64,000 nt of DNA from an uncultured Clostridia bacterium (GTDB taxonomy: Bacteria > Bacillota > Clostridia > Oscillospirales > Acutalibacteraceae), in contig CANQOP010000002.1 of the NCBI GenBank assembly GCA_947625485.1, positions 81,269-145,268 of the forward strand. The letters are read 5' to 3'. The stretch's first letter is position 1; every line of letters starts with the position of its first letter. The position numbers and the translations under genes are program-made. Shown in pieces: positions 1 through 9,783 of this stretch. The notes beneath the pieces are model-generated. The model saw nothing but the letters and a program-made list of their open reading frames with translations, had not been told where the DNA came from and made no database searches.

Positions 1-1834
1 CGCCGATGAACATTTCATAAAGCCGCATAGTATCTGCGCCGTACTCTTCGACAATATCGTCGGGATTAACGACATTACCTCGGGACTTGGACATTTTTTC
101 GCCGTTTTCGCCGAGAATCATACCGTGACTTGTGCGTTTTGCGTACGGCTCAGGGGTAGGAACAACTCCTAAATCATACAAGAACTTATGCCAGAATCGG
201 CTGTAGAGCAAGTGAAGCGTCGTGTGCTCCATACCGCCGTTATACCAATCAACGGGAGACCAGTATTCGAGAGCCTCTTTTGAGGCTAAAGCCTCGTTGT
301 TATGCGGGTCCATATATCTGAGGAAATACCACGAGGAGCCTGCCCACTGCGGCATTGTGTCCGTCTCTCTTAAAGCCTTTCCGCCGCAGCACGGACAAGT
401 AGTATTTATCCAGTCGGTCATTTTAGCGAGCGGAGATTCGCCCGTATCGGTAGGCTCGTAAGAATCAACCATAGGAAGCTTGAGGGGAAGCTCGCTTTCG
501 GGAATCGGAACAAAACCGCATTTCTCGCAGTGAACAATTGGGATAGGTTCGCCCCAGTAGCGCTGGCGCGAGAAAACCCAGTCGCGCAGCTTATAGTTCA
601 CCTTTGCTCTGCCTATACCCTGCTCGGTAAGCCACTCAATCATTTTAGCCTTAGCGTCCTCTACGGACAGACCGTTAAGGAAGCCTGAATTTGTAAGTAT
701 ACCCGAAGCGCAGTCCGTAAACGCCTCTTTCTGGGCATCTTTTCCGCCTTTTACTACCTCGATAATTGGAAGATTAAATTTTTTGGCGAATTCCCAGTCA
801 CGCGTATCGTGAGCAGGAACAGCCATAATTGCGCCCGTACCGTAAGAAACGAGTACATAGTCGGATACAAAAATCGGGATTTTAGTATTATTTACAGGGT
901 TTATCGCCTCAACGCCATTTAAACGGATACCCGTTTTATCCTTAGCGACTTCCGTCCGCTCAAAGTCTGACTTTTTTGACGCCTCAATCTGATAAGCCCT
1001 TACTTCTTCAATGTTTTCAAGCTTATCCGACCATTTCTCAATGAGCGGATGCTCAGGAGAAATAACCATATATGTAGCGCCGAAAAGAGTGTCACAGCGT
1101 GTTGTGTAAACGGTGAGTTTATCGCCAGTTGTAGCGGTAAAATCTACCTCCGCGCCAGTTGAACGTCCTATCCAGTTTTTCTGCTGAGCTTTTACTCTGG
1201 GCGGATAATTAACTAAATCAAGGTCGTTTATAAGTCTGTCTGCATAAGCCGTGATTTTAAGCATCCACTGCGACTTAACCTTGTGGATAACCTCGCTTCC
1301 GCACCGCTCGCAAACTCCGTTTACAACTTCTTCGTTAGCGAGTACGCATTTACAGGAGGTGCACCAGTTAACATTCATTTCTTTCTTATAAGCCAGACCC
1401 TTCTTGAAAAGCTGAAGGAAAATCCACTGGGTCCACTTGTAGTAATCGGGGTCAGTCGTATTTATTTCCCTGCTCCAATCAAACGAAATGCCGAGAGACT
1501 GAATTTGCTTTTTAAAACGCTCAATATTTTGCTTTGTAACAATTTCAGGGTGAATATGATTTTTTATAGCATAGTTTTCTGTCGGCAAACCGAAGGCGTC
1601 CCATCCGATAGGATAAAGAACATTGTACCCCTGTAGTCTCCTCTTGCGTGCTACCGTATCAAGGGCTGTATAAGGTCGGGGATGTCCGACGTGCAGACCC
1701 TGACCTGACGGATAAGGAAACTCAATAAGAGCGTAGAACTTCTCTTTTGCAGTGTCCTCGCTTGCGTGGAACACCCCTTTATCCTCCCATATTTTCTGCC
1801 ATTTAGCTTCAACTTTTTTGTGGTCGTACCTCAA
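1..1834 (-). CDS. leuS: Leucyl-tRNA synthetase, N-terminal ~611 codons (runs off window start)
   Basis: Class I aminoacyl-tRNA synthetase that charges tRNA-Leu in the cytoplasm. Not listed in the ORF track because it is open at the window edge. The minus-strand translation has the HIGH-type motif ([12 protein letters not shown]) near the N terminus and the KMSKS motif (EKMSKSRGN) near the window edge, so the catalytic domain is essentially complete; only the C-terminal anticodon-binding part is missing. Start choice: an ATG lies at 1840, but GGAGG is only 2 nt upstream of it, whereas a TTG at 1834 sits 8 nt after GGAGG and gives the family-like start [13 protein letters not shown] prefer TTG; ATG is the alternative. 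It follows rsfS by a few bases and is probably co-transcribed with it. Confidence 0.95.
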   Translation of the reverse strand, partial: MRYDHKKVEAKWQKIWEDKGVFHASEDTAKEKFYALIEFPYPSGQGLHVGHPRPYTALDTVARKRRLQGYNVLYPIGWDAFGLPTENYAIKNHIHPEIVTKQNIERFKKQIQSLGISFDWSREINTTDPDYYKWTQWIFLQLFKKGLAYKKEMNVNWCTSCKCVLANEEVVNGVCERCGSEVIHKVKSQWMLKITAYADRLINDLDLVNYPPRVKAQQKNWIGRSTGAEVDFTATTGDKLTVYTTRCDTLFGATYMVISPEHPLIEKWSDKLENIEEVRAYQIEASKKSDFERTEVAKDKTGIRLNGVEAINPVNNTKIPIFVSDYVLVSYGTGAIMAVPAHDTRDWEFAKKFNLPIIEVVKGGKDAQKEAFTDCASGILTNSGFLNGLSVEDAKAKMIEWLTEQGIGRAKVNYKLRDWVFSRQRYWGEPIPIVHCEKCGFVPIPESELPLKLPMVDSYEPTDTGESPLAKMTDWINTTCPCCGGKALRETDTMPQWAGSSWYFLRYMDPHNNEALASKEALEYWSPVDWYNGGMEHTTLHLLYSRFWHKFLYDLGVVPTPEPYAKRTSHGMILGENGEKMSKSRGNVVNPDDIVEEYGADTMRLYEMFIG

Positions 1835-1848
1835 AATCATAACCTCCG

Positions 1849-2202
1849 TTAATCTACTATATCGGTCAAATCTATTTCCCTGCCGTCCTGCCATAGTCGT
1901 TCAAGGTCATAGAAATTTCTCGCTTCATCATTAAAAACGTTTACAATTATATCAACGTAATCAAGCAAAATCCAACTGTCGGAACGATGTCCCTCAATAT
2001 GATGCACGGGAATACCGATTTGGTCAAGCTGATACTCCACCTCGTCGGCGAGAGCTTTAACCTGTGTACTGCTGCGGCCTGTAGCGATAACCATATAATC
2101 CGCAAGCACGGTTACATCATTAATCTCAATCACTTTTATATCCTGCGCCAGTTTGTCGCTTAGCACCTGCGCAATTTTAATAGCCTGTTCGTAAGTTGTC
2201 AT
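1849..2202 (-). CDS. rsfS: Ribosomal silencing factor RsfS
   Basis: 117-aa protein matching the RsfS/YbeB/Iojap family in length and in sequence ([45 protein letters not shown]). The family binds L14 of the 50S subunit and blocks subunit joining when nutrients are short. It lies just downstream of yqeK with a 3-nt gap. This nadD-yqeK-rsfS order is widely conserved in Firmicutes. No separate promoter is evident. Confidence 0.93.
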   Translation of the reverse strand: MTTYEQAIKIAQVLSDKLAQDIKVIEINDVTVLADYMVIATGRSSTQVKALADEVEYQLDQIGIPVHHIEGHRSDSWILLDYVDIIVNVFNDEARNFYDLERLWQDGREIDLTDIVD

Positions 2203-2205
2203 ATT

Positions 2206-2793
2206 TTAATTTCCCTTTTTCTTTAAATTAATCAATATATCATTATAGCAATCAACTGCGTTGCTATGTATCGGAAGTTCTCTTCTGCTCAAATCTTTTA
2301 TCGTAAATTTAAGCGCATAAAGCATTGCGCTATTCAAATCCTCAAACGCCTTTTTTCGCATAACATCTACATCGGGATAATCACGCTCCGCGCTGATAAA
2401 GTCGGCAGTGAAAATTACCTTTTCAAGAAGCGACATTCCCGCGCGACCCGTGGTGTGGTACCTCACGGAATTAATAATATCTTCGTCGTCAATACCGAGT
2501 TCGTTTTGAATATAGACGCTGCCTGCTATCGCGTGCCAAAGCTTTGAAGAATTTTGCTCAACGGCGTCAAGTATTATACCACCGTCTGCTATAATTTGCA
2601 ACATTTCATCTTTTTCAATTTCCTTGCAACAGTCGTGCAATATACCTGCAATTTTAGCCTTTTCTTCGTCTGCGCCGTAAACCTTAGCAAGCCTTACCGC
2701 GGACTCTGATACGTTTACGCTGTGTATATAGCGTCTCTCACCCATTCTACCCTTTATAAGCGAGAGATACTCACTCTTATCCAAAAAAATCAC
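2206..2793 (-). CDS. yqeK: YqeK-type HD-domain hydrolase (probable Ap4A hydrolase)
   Basis: 195-aa HD-superfamily phosphohydrolase. Metal-binding signatures are visible: H in YIHSVNVS, the HD pair in GILHDCCKE, and WHAIAGSVY and YHTTGRAGMS further on. Members of the YqeK family hydrolyse Ap4A symmetrically; function here is by family. The start is GTG and overlaps the nadD stop codon (GTGA), which implies translational coupling with nadD. Confidence 0.9.
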   Translation of the reverse strand: MIFLDKSEYLSLIKGRMGERRYIHSVNVSESAVRLAKVYGADEEKAKIAGILHDCCKEIEKDEMLQIIADGGIILDAVEQNSSKLWHAIAGSVYIQNELGIDDEDIINSVRYHTTGRAGMSLLEKVIFTADFISAERDYPDVDVMRKKAFEDLNSAMLYALKFTIKDLSRRELPIHSNAVDCYNDILINLKKKGN

Positions 2794-3386
2794 GTCCCAT
2801 ATAAATGACAGTTTTTAATATATTCAATAACCTTTGGAGCAAGAAGATTGTCAACTGTTTCTTTATTTTTAAGCCTTCTTCTTATCAGTGTAGAGCTAAC
2901 TTCCATAACCTTATGAGACATAACAAAACAGTTACAGCCTATTTTCTTTAAATTTTCACAATGAACCGAAATGTCATTTCTTTCGCAGTCTCTCGGAACA
3001 ACGATAACCGACGCGGATTCAAAAATATCCTGAGGATTTTTCCAGTTTTGAAGTGTAAGAAACATATCCTCTCCGACAATCATAAACAATTGATCATTAG
3101 GATATATTTCTTTAAGAGAATTTAAAGTTAAATATGTGTAACTATCGCCTTTTCTTTTAATCTCCATATCGGATACTTGTATATTATCCGTATTTTCAAA
3201 GGACAGCCTGCACATCTCAAATCTGTGTTCAGAATCTGCGAACTCCGAATTATCCTTAAGCGGAGTTTGATAAGTAGGCATTATTATAACCTTGTCAAGC
3301 TTAAACTCATTTATAACATCGCTTACGAGCTTGACGTGTCCCAGATGGACAGGGTTAAAGCTGCCGCCGAAAAGAGCTATTCTCAT
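2790..3386 (-). CDS. nadD: Nicotinate-nucleotide adenylyltransferase
   Basis: 198-aa nucleotidyltransferase that makes deamido-NAD from nicotinate mononucleotide and ATP. The N terminus carries the expected (H/T)xGH nucleotide-binding motif (GGSFNPVHLGHVKL), with VSSTLIRRRL, the ISSTxxR-type motif, near the C terminus. It overlaps yhbY upstream by 4 nt and yqeK downstream by 4 nt, consistent with a tightly packed operon. Confidence 0.95.
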   Translation of the reverse strand: MRIALFGGSFNPVHLGHVKLVSDVINEFKLDKVIIMPTYQTPLKDNSEFADSEHRFEMCRLSFENTDNIQVSDMEIKRKGDSYTYLTLNSLKEIYPNDQLFMIVGEDMFLTLQNWKNPQDIFESASVIVVPRDCERNDISVHCENLKKIGCNCFVMSHKVMEVSSTLIRRRLKNKETVDNLLAPKVIEYIKNCHLYGT

Positions 3387-3685
3387 TTCTTTGTTTTAGG
3401 CAGCTTAATAACCGGCTCATCGGGATTAGGTCGATATAAAACAAATTTAGAGCCGATTACCTGAACTACATCCGCGTTTATGCTGTCCGCAATTTCGTTT
3501 GAAGCCTCTCGAGGAGTAATCGGACTGCTCTCAAGGCATTTGCCTTTTATAATCTCTCGTGCTGTGAGCGCGTCGTCAGCCTGTTTTATAATTTCGTTCG
3601 ACATTCCGCCCTTACCGATGTAGACTATCGTATCTATAGTATTTGCAATACCTCTTAAAAAAGCTCTCTGTTTACTTGTAAGCAT
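3383..3685 (-). CDS. yhbY: YhbY/CRS1-YhbY (CRM) RNA-binding protein
   Basis: 100-aa single CRM-domain protein (MLTSKQRAFLRGIAN, then VYIGKGGMSNEIIKQADDAL with the GKGG RNA-binding loop, then VQVIGSKFVLYR). The family associates with pre-50S ribosomal particles. It overlaps the end of the upstream pyrophosphatase gene by 14 nt and nadD by 4 nt. It is followed by nadD, the order commonly seen in Firmicutes. Confidence 0.92.
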   Translation of the reverse strand: MLTSKQRAFLRGIANTIDTIVYIGKGGMSNEIIKQADDALTAREIIKGKCLESSPITPREASNEIADSINADVVQVIGSKFVLYRPNPDEPVIKLPKTKK

Positions 3686-4280
3686 TATTTTCCTCCAAAT
3701 ACTTTGTAAGCTCTGACTGCAACATTCTAAGCGAATTTCCGCGGTGGCTTACTTTATCCTTTTCCTCAGGCGTGAAATCTCCGAACGACCGTCCTTCATA
3801 GAGAAAAATCGGGTCGTACCCGAAACCGCCGTTTCCCGATGGTTCAAGCGCAATTTCTCCAAAGCATTTTCCCTCGACCTGAATTTTATCACCGTTCGGG
3901 AAAACACAGGTGATAGCCGAAACATAGTGAGCTCCGCGTTTTTCCCGCTCAACATCTCTGAGTTTTTCGAGAATAAGAGCGTTTTTTTCTTCGTCTGTTG
4001 AACTCTCTCCTGCAAAACGAGCGGAATATATTCCCGGTGCGCCGTTAAGAGCATCTATGCAAATTCCCGAATCGTCCGCAATTGCAGGCAGTCCCGTTTT
4101 TCGGCAGGCTGCGTCAGCTTTAAGAAAAGAGTTTTCAGTAAAAGTAGTGCCGTTTTCTTCGACGTCGTCGAGAATTATACCCTCTTGCTTAGCGGTAACC
4201 GCCTCTATGCCCAGAGGTTTAAGAATACGCTCAAGCTCTATCAATTTTTTGGGATTATTAGTAGCAATTATGAACTTCAT
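3672..4280 (-). CDS. rdgB: XTP/dITP pyrophosphatase (RdgB/HAM1 family)
   Basis: House-cleaning enzyme that hydrolyses non-canonical purine triphosphates (XTP, dITP). Motifs visible: FIIATNNPKK at the N terminus, LPAIADDSGICIDAL and GAPGIYSARFAGE, then GFGYDPIF and F.PEEKDKVSHRG at the C terminus. The ORF track start at 4358 adds 26 residues that reach into ftsY and do not fit the family; ATG at 4280 has GAGG about 7 nt upstream and gives the usual MKFIIATNN start, about 202 aa. Confidence 0.95.
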   Translation of the reverse strand: MKFIIATNNPKKLIELERILKPLGIEAVTAKQEGIILDDVEENGTTFTENSFLKADAACRKTGLPAIADDSGICIDALNGAPGIYSARFAGESSTDEEKNALILEKLRDVEREKRGAHYVSAITCVFPNGDKIQVEGKCFGEIALEPSGNGGFGYDPIFLYEGRSFGDFTPEEKDKVSHRGNSLRMLQSELTKYLEENNAYK

Positions 4281-4296
4281 AATAACCTCTTTTTTA

Positions 4297-5208
4297 TCAA
4301 CTGAAATCAAATAAGGCTTTGGAGAAATCGTCAGGGTCAAATGGCTGTAAGTCGTCAATCTGCTCGCCTACACCTATAAACTTAACGGGCACATCAAGAG
4401 AATTCTTTATAGCAAGTACGATACCGCCCTTAGCAGTACCGTCAAGCTTTGTAAGCACTATGCCTGTTATACCTGTTGCCTCTTTAAAATGCTCAACCTG
4501 CGATACAGCATTCTGTCCCGTTGTAGCGTCGAGAACAAGCAGGATTTCTTTATCCGCGTCAGGCAGCTCGCGGTCAATAATTCTGTTAATCTTTGCAAGC
4601 TCGTCCATAAGATGCTTTTTGTTGTGAAGTCTGCCTGCGGTGTCAGCTATAATGATGTCCGCTCCCCTCGCTTTTGCGGCGGAAATTGCGTCGAATACAA
4701 CAGCCGCAGGGTCCGAGCCTTCATTCTGCTTTATGATTTCACAACCGCTTCTTTCAGCCCAAATATTCAGTTGGTCTATAGCGGCGGCACGGAATGTGTC
4801 GGCAGCGGCGAGAAGAACCTTTTTGCCTTCGTTTTTAAAACGGTTCGCCATTTTACCAATTGTAGTAGTTTTACCGACTCCGTTAACGCCGATAACAAGA
4901 ATAACGGACGGCTTAGTATTGAGGTTAAGCTCCTGTCCGCCTTTGAGCATTTCGCTTACTACTTCTTCGAGAAGAACGCGTATCTGTTCGGGGTCGGTTG
5001 TGCCTGTTTCTTTAACTCTTTTCCTAAGCTTGTCGCAGATTTCCTCGGCGGTTGTCATTCCGACATCACCCATTACAAGAAGCTCCTCAAGCTCCTCAAA
5101 AAGCTCCTCGTCAATCTTAGTAAAAGATTTGAGCATTGAGTCAATCTGTCCGATAACACTTTCTCTTGTTTTCTTTAAGCCTTGTTTTATTTTACTGAAT
5201 AATCCCAT
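4297..5208 (-). CDS. ftsY: Signal recognition particle receptor FtsY
   Basis: 303-aa SRP-family GTPase that docks SRP-ribosome complexes at the membrane. It has an NG-domain with G1 [13 protein letters not shown] (about residues 107-119), DTAGR (G3) and TKLDG (G4), and ends close to the G domain. The N-terminal acidic A domain is very short, typical of Firmicutes. It directly follows smc (15-nt gap), giving the conserved rnc-smc-ftsY order, with one radical SAM gene inserted between rnc and smc. Confidence 0.97.
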   Translation of the reverse strand: MGLFSKIKQGLKKTRESVIGQIDSMLKSFTKIDEELFEELEELLVMGDVGMTTAEEICDKLRKRVKETGTTDPEQIRVLLEEVVSEMLKGGQELNLNTKPSVILVIGVNGVGKTTTIGKMANRFKNEGKKVLLAAADTFRAAAIDQLNIWAERSGCEIIKQNEGSDPAAVVFDAISAAKARGADIIIADTAGRLHNKKHLMDELAKINRIIDRELPDADKEILLVLDATTGQNAVSQVEHFKEATGITGIVLTKLDGTAKGGIVLAIKNSLDVPVKFIGVGEQIDDLQPFDPDDFSKALFDFS

Positions 5209-5223
5209 TTAAATCATTCCTTT

Positions 5224-8200
5224 TTATAATCCGAGTTTCTCCGAAACCTCGCTTGCTCTAAGCTCGAGCAATTTGGAAACGCCCTCGTCCTGCATAGTAA
5301 CGCCGTAGAGCACGTCAGCCTCTTCCATTGTTCCGCGTCTGTGCGTTATAAGTATGAACTGAGTTTTTTGAGTAAGATTGCGCACATACTGAGCAAACCT
5401 GTCTACATTCACCTCGTCAAGCGCCGCCTCAATCTCGTCCATCACGCAGAACGGAGCAGGTCTTACCTTCATAATCGCAAAGTAGAGAGCAATCGCGACA
5501 AGCGCTTTCTCGCCTCCCGAAAGAGCTTCAAGATGAACTACGATTTTGCCCGGCGGGTGAACGATAATATCAATTCCGCTTGTTAGTATATCCTCCGGGT
5601 CTGTAAGAGCGAGCGACGCTGTACCGCCTCCGAAAAGCTCCTTAAAGGTGTATGTAAAATTGCGGTTAATCTGCTCAAAGCTAACGATAAACTCTTCCTG
5701 CATCTGCTTTGTAAGGCCTTTGATGAGCTTTTCAATTTCTTTCTTTGATTTCTCGACATCATCAACCTGAGCGCTGATAAATTCGTATCTTTCGGAAACT
5801 TCCTTGTATTCTTCAATAGCGCTTACATTGACCGTGCCGAGCGCCCTTATTTTTCCCTTCAAAGCGTTAAGTCTGCTTTGAGCCTCGGAAATGCTTTCTA
5901 ACCTGACAGCACTCTCTTCCGCTTCTTTTTTTGTGAGCTGATATTCCTCCCACAGCTTTGAGATGATGTTATCATACTCCTTCTTTAGGTTAATTCTGCG
6001 CTCCTCGAGTCTGGCAAGCTCTCTGCCGGAAATTTCTCTTTCGTTATTTTTTTCACGTTCGAGATTTCTTAGCTCTGCGCTGCGTTTCTCAAAAGAATCC
6101 TTTTTTAAATTTAAATCTTCAATTTCTTTGTTTAATGAATTAACCTTAGAATTAAGAACATCAATATCCTTTTGGAGTTCTGAGATTCTCGTCTTTGTGT
6201 TACTGATAATATCGTTAAAACCCTCAATTTCATTATTTAACTGAGACTTTCGGTTATCTCTGCCCTCTTCGGTCGAAACAGCATAAGCTATTTCAGAATT
6301 ATAGGTTTCAATATCCTTTTTAGCGGTAACAATTTCCAACCTGATATTTTGCAACTGCTCGGACATTTCCTCGCGCCTTGCGGTGAGCTTTGAGCGGTTT
6401 CCGGTTATCTCTTCAAGCTGAGCCTCATACTGTGAGATAGACCAGTTAATATCATCAAGCTGCTCCTTGGCACGCTTCTCATCAATCTTATACTGTTCTA
6501 TTCTCTCCTTACAATTCTTAACTTCTTTCTCTGCACCGTCTATAGCCTGCTTCTGCGAATTTAAATCATTTTCGAGAGCTTTTGATTCGGTCAGGACTCT
6601 GACCCGCTCCTGCTGTGCTTTTGAAAGGTCGGCTCTTGTGCCGAGTATCTCTCCCTCAACAGAAGCATACTCCGTTACAGCTTTATCATACTCTACGGCT
6701 GCGTCCTCAGCTTTTTTATTTAATTCTTCAGCTTTAGCCTTGTTTTTAGCTATTTCAGACGCTCTTGAAAGAAGACCAGATTTTTTCCCGAATGAACCGC
6801 CCGTAAGCGAGCCTCCTGCGTTTACTACCTGACCGTCGAGAGTAACAACCTTAAATCGGTATCCGTATTTTTTAGCAATTACAGTAGCGGCATTTAAATC
6901 CTCCGCAACAACAATTCTTCCCAAAAGAGACTTGAGTATGCTTTCATATTCAGGTTTGCAGTCGCACAAATCGGAAGCTATTCCTATAAATCCGTAACAA
7001 TCGTCAAGACCGTTTTCATTAAGCGACTTTGGACGAATAGTATTCATAGGCAGGAAAGTTGCCCGACCGCCGTCTTTCTTTTTAAGAAATGCAATAGCGC
7101 TCTTTGCGTCCTGCTCGGTAGACGTGACAATATTCTGCATCGCCGAGCCGAGGGCAATTTCTATCGCAACAGTATACTCGGCAGGAACATTGATAATCCT
7201 TGAGACGGGTCCGTGGATACCTTTAAGCTGTCCTCTATTAGCAGCTTGCACCACGTTCTTAACCGAGTAGGAAAAGCCCTCAAGATTTCTCTCCAGATCC
7301 TCAAGCAGCTTAACTTTCCTCAAAACCTCTTGCGTATCCAGCATAAGATTATCTGCCTGAGTCTTAAGGTCATCGCGTTTTTTTTGTCTGGCGCTTAGCT
7401 TTAACTCCAGTCCCTTTATAGAATTTGACAGAGATTCGACCTCTTCGTTACATTTATCAATCTGCTTTTTATATTTTTCTGACATCTCGAGAGTTGTGTT
7501 ATACTGCTCAAGCCGCTGGGAATTCGTGCTTAAAATGCTCTCTATTCTCGCCTGTAGCTCCGTAACGGAGGTCACGCTCGTCATTTGTGTAACTCTCGCG
7601 TCGGCTGACTGAGAGGTAAGCTCCGAAAGCTTCGCGCTAAGAGTCTGGATTTTGTCTCCGCTCCTGCTGGAGTCAATGTTTACAATATTCAGCTTTTCAG
7701 AAGTTTCGTTATAAAGCTCTTGTTTTTCCTCAATAACAGCCTTGAGTTCTTTTATTTTAGCATGCTTTTCCTCAATACTTGTCAGAGCGTCCTCGGCGTC
7801 TGTATCAACCTTTTGAATCTCTTCCTCAAGACGTGTTATATTTTCTCTATTGTGAAGAATATCGTTTTCCGCAACCGACACGGAGCTTTTCTTAGAGCTT
7901 ATCTCGGCAATTATATCGTTAATATTGCTTCTGATGCTCTCTATATCGGCAGAGTATTCGCCGTTTTTTGCGTAAATACTCTCGATTTCCGCCTGAATAT
8001 CGTTGAGCGCCTTATCTGCCTCGTCGTGCTGTAAGCGGGAAATCGAAATTTTATCCTCTTCTTCTTTTAATACTTTATTGCTGTTATTTAGCGTATTAAC
8101 CCAAAGAGCAATTTCTATATCTTTCTTTTCCTCAGAATATTCGAGAAATTTTTCAGCTTTTTCGGACTGCTTTTTAAGAGGACCCACACGTTCCTCCAAC

Positions 8201-8790
8201 TCTGTGACAATATCACGAAGTCTGAGAAGATTGTCCTCCGTATGCTTTAACTGTCGTTCCGACTCAAGTTTTTTGTATCTGTAGCGCGAGATACCGGCGG
8301 CTTCCTCAAATATTTCTCTCCTGTCCTCACTTTTTGAGGAAACAATACTGTCAATCTTGCCCTGACTTATCATCGAATAACCGTCACGTCCGAGACCTGT
8401 GTCCATAAACAGTTCATTTATATCCTTGAGCCGAACCTGACTGCCGTTTATAAGATACTCGCTCTCTCCGCTTCGATAGTATCTTCTCGTTACAGAGACA
8501 TCATCGCCGTCGAAAGGCAAAAACCTATCATGGTTTTCAATGTTCATAGTTACCTCTGCATAACCGAGAGCTTTTCTGTCGTCTGTACCGTTAAAAACCA
8601 CGTCCTCCATACGAGAGCATCTGAGCGTTTTCGGAGACTGCTCACCGAGAACCCAGCGTATAGCATCTGTGATATTGCTCTTACCCGATCCGTTAGGTCC
8701 TACTACAGTGGTCATACCTGTGTCAAATGTTAATTTAGTTTTATCGGGAAATGTTTTAAAGCCCTGAATTTCGAGGGATTTTAACAGCAT
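5224..8790 (-). CDS. smc: Chromosome segregation protein SMC
   Basis: 1188-aa SMC ATPase of the bacterial condensin complex. Walker A is GPNGSGKSNITDA (about residues 32-44). Long coiled-coil arms flank a hinge around residues 510-680 (GPVSRIINVPAEY; SLTGGSFGKKSG). The C-terminal head has the ABC signature LSGGEKALVAIAL and Walker B FCVMDEIEAALDE. Length is normal for full-length Smc. The start follows directly on the radical SAM stop codon, with ScpA/ScpB partners not present in the window. Confidence 0.98.
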   Translation of the reverse strand: MLLKSLEIQGFKTFPDKTKLTFDTGMTTVVGPNGSGKSNITDAIRWVLGEQSPKTLRCSRMEDVVFNGTDDRKALGYAEVTMNIENHDRFLPFDGDDVSVTRRYYRSGESEYLINGSQVRLKDINELFMDTGLGRDGYSMISQGKIDSIVSSKSEDRREIFEEAAGISRYRYKKLESERQLKHTEDNLLRLRDIVTELEERVGPLKKQSEKAEKFLEYSEEKKDIEIALWVNTLNNSNKVLKEEEDKISISRLQHDEADKALNDIQAEIESIYAKNGEYSADIESIRSNINDIIAEISSKKSSVSVAENDILHNRENITRLEEEIQKVDTDAEDALTSIEEKHAKIKELKAVIEEKQELYNETSEKLNIVNIDSSRSGDKIQTLSAKLSELTSQSADARVTQMTSVTSVTELQARIESILSTNSQRLEQYNTTLEMSEKYKKQIDKCNEEVESLSNSIKGLELKLSARQKKRDDLKTQADNLMLDTQEVLRKVKLLEDLERNLEGFSYSVKNVVQAANRGQLKGIHGPVSRIINVPAEYTVAIEIALGSAMQNIVTSTEQDAKSAIAFLKKKDGGRATFLPMNTIRPKSLNENGLDDCYGFIGIASDLCDCKPEYESILKSLLGRIVVAEDLNAATVIAKKYGYRFKVVTLDGQVVNAGGSLTGGSFGKKSGLLSRASEIAKNKAKAEELNKKAEDAAVEYDKAVTEYASVEGEILGTRADLSKAQQERVRVLTESKALENDLNSQKQAIDGAEKEVKNCKERIEQYKIDEKRAKEQLDDINWSISQYEAQLEEITGNRSKLTARREEMSEQLQNIRLEIVTAKKDIETYNSEIAYAVSTEEGRDNRKSQLNNEIEGFNDIISNTKTRISELQKDIDVLNSKVNSLNKEIEDLNLKKDSFEKRSAELRNLEREKNNEREISGRELARLEERRINLKKEYDNIISKLWEEYQLTKKEAEESAVRLESISEAQSRLNALKGKIRALGTVNVSAIEEYKEVSERYEFISAQVDDVEKSKKEIEKLIKGLTKQMQEEFIVSFEQINRNFTYTFKELFGGGTASLALTDPEDILTSGIDIIVHPPGKIVVHLEALSGGEKALVAIALYFAIMKVRPAPFCVMDEIEAALDEVNVDRFAQYVRNLTQKTQFILITHRRGTMEEADVLYGVTMQDEGVSKLLELRASEVSEKLGL

Positions 8791-9783
8791 TTAATCACCC
8801 TTGTCCTTAATTTCAACCTCATATTTTCCGAGTGTTTCGTCCTTTTCGATAGTTACGTTATACCCAAGACTATTTAGTCTTCGGATATTTGTCTTATTCT
8901 GCCCTATTAATTTTGATACAGATTTAGGACTTACACATATTACAATATTTTTATTATCAGTCAGCTTGTTTTTAATATTTCTATAAAAAATTTCAGTCTC
9001 ACACAATTCCTTAAAAGCGGGGTGATAACCACACGAAATCTGATTTTTTATGAGGTCGTTACTGTAGTGGAGACCGACTCGTATCACGTTTATTCCGTTT
9101 TTTTCAAACAACGTCATAATATCGGCGCAAAGTCTGACTGACTGCTCTAAGGTATAAGTCTTATAAGCACCTCTCAAATATAAATCCGCAAGCTCCGTAT
9201 TTTTCATTACCACTGTCGGATAAATTCTAACGCACTCCGGCTTTAGCTTAACAAACTCCAAGGCAGTTTTCATATCGCTTTCGGCGGTTGCTTTATATAA
9301 TCCGGTCATCATCTGCAAGCCTAAATTAAATCCGTGTTTTTTTATTGTCTTTGCGGCGTTTCTCACATCATCGGAGGAATGTCCGCGATTATTCGCTTTT
9401 AGCACTTCATCGCTCATAGACTGCGCGCCAAGCTCAATGGTAGTTACTTTATAATTCTTTAAAAGATTTAAAACCTCATCATCAATATAATCGGGACGCG
9501 TAGATATTCGTATGCCCATAAATTTGTCTATATAAGACGTTGCAGCATTAAGCAGGGAGAGCATATACCCTCTGTCAATTGCTGTAAAGCTGCCGCCAAA
9601 AAAAGCAATCTCGGAATTATATGTATTTTCACCCAGATTATTTATTGCATTTTCAATGGTTTCCTTTACATCTTCTGCCGTCGGCTGATAAGCCTGTCCT
9701 GTTATCTCTTTCTGATTGCAGAAAGAACATTGATGAGGACAGCCGTTGTGCGGAATAAAAACAGCAACGTTATTGTGCTTAAT
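8791..9783 (-). CDS. Elp3-like radical SAM protein, probable ATT start
   Basis: Radical SAM enzyme of the Elp3/YhcC-like group. The ORF track lists only 8791-9564 because it needs ATG/GTG/TTG. The same frame continues upstream to 9783 and contains the iron-sulfur motif GCPHQCSFCNQ (CxxxCxxC) and FFGGSFTA, which the track version lacks and which the enzyme needs. The frame is closed by a TGA just upstream, and the only position matching the usual M-K-H-N start is an ATT at 9783 overlapping the rnc stop (ATTAA), with GGAG about 10 nt upstream. About 330 aa. The substrate is unknown; ATT initiation is inference. Confidence 0.85.
   Translation of the reverse strand: MKHNNVAVFIPHNGCPHQCSFCNQKEITGQAYQPTAEDVKETIENAINNLGENTYNSEIAFFGGSFTAIDRGYMLSLLNAATSYIDKFMGIRISTRPDYIDDEVLNLLKNYKVTTIELGAQSMSDEVLKANNRGHSSDDVRNAAKTIKKHGFNLGLQMMTGLYKATAESDMKTALEFVKLKPECVRIYPTVVMKNTELADLYLRGAYKTYTLEQSVRLCADIMTLFEKNGINVIRVGLHYSNDLIKNQISCGYHPAFKELCETEIFYRNIKNKLTDNKNIVICVSPKSVSKLIGQNKTNIRRLNSLGYNVTIEKDETLGKYEVEIKDKGD

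Noticed and set aside
4489-5212. 216- and 190-aa plus-strand ORFs opposite ftsY
   Set aside because: Antisense shadows without start signals or domains.
9564-9783. Radical SAM gene starting at 9564 as in the ORF track
   Set aside because: This would remove the CxxxCxxC cluster motif that lies in the same open frame just upstream.
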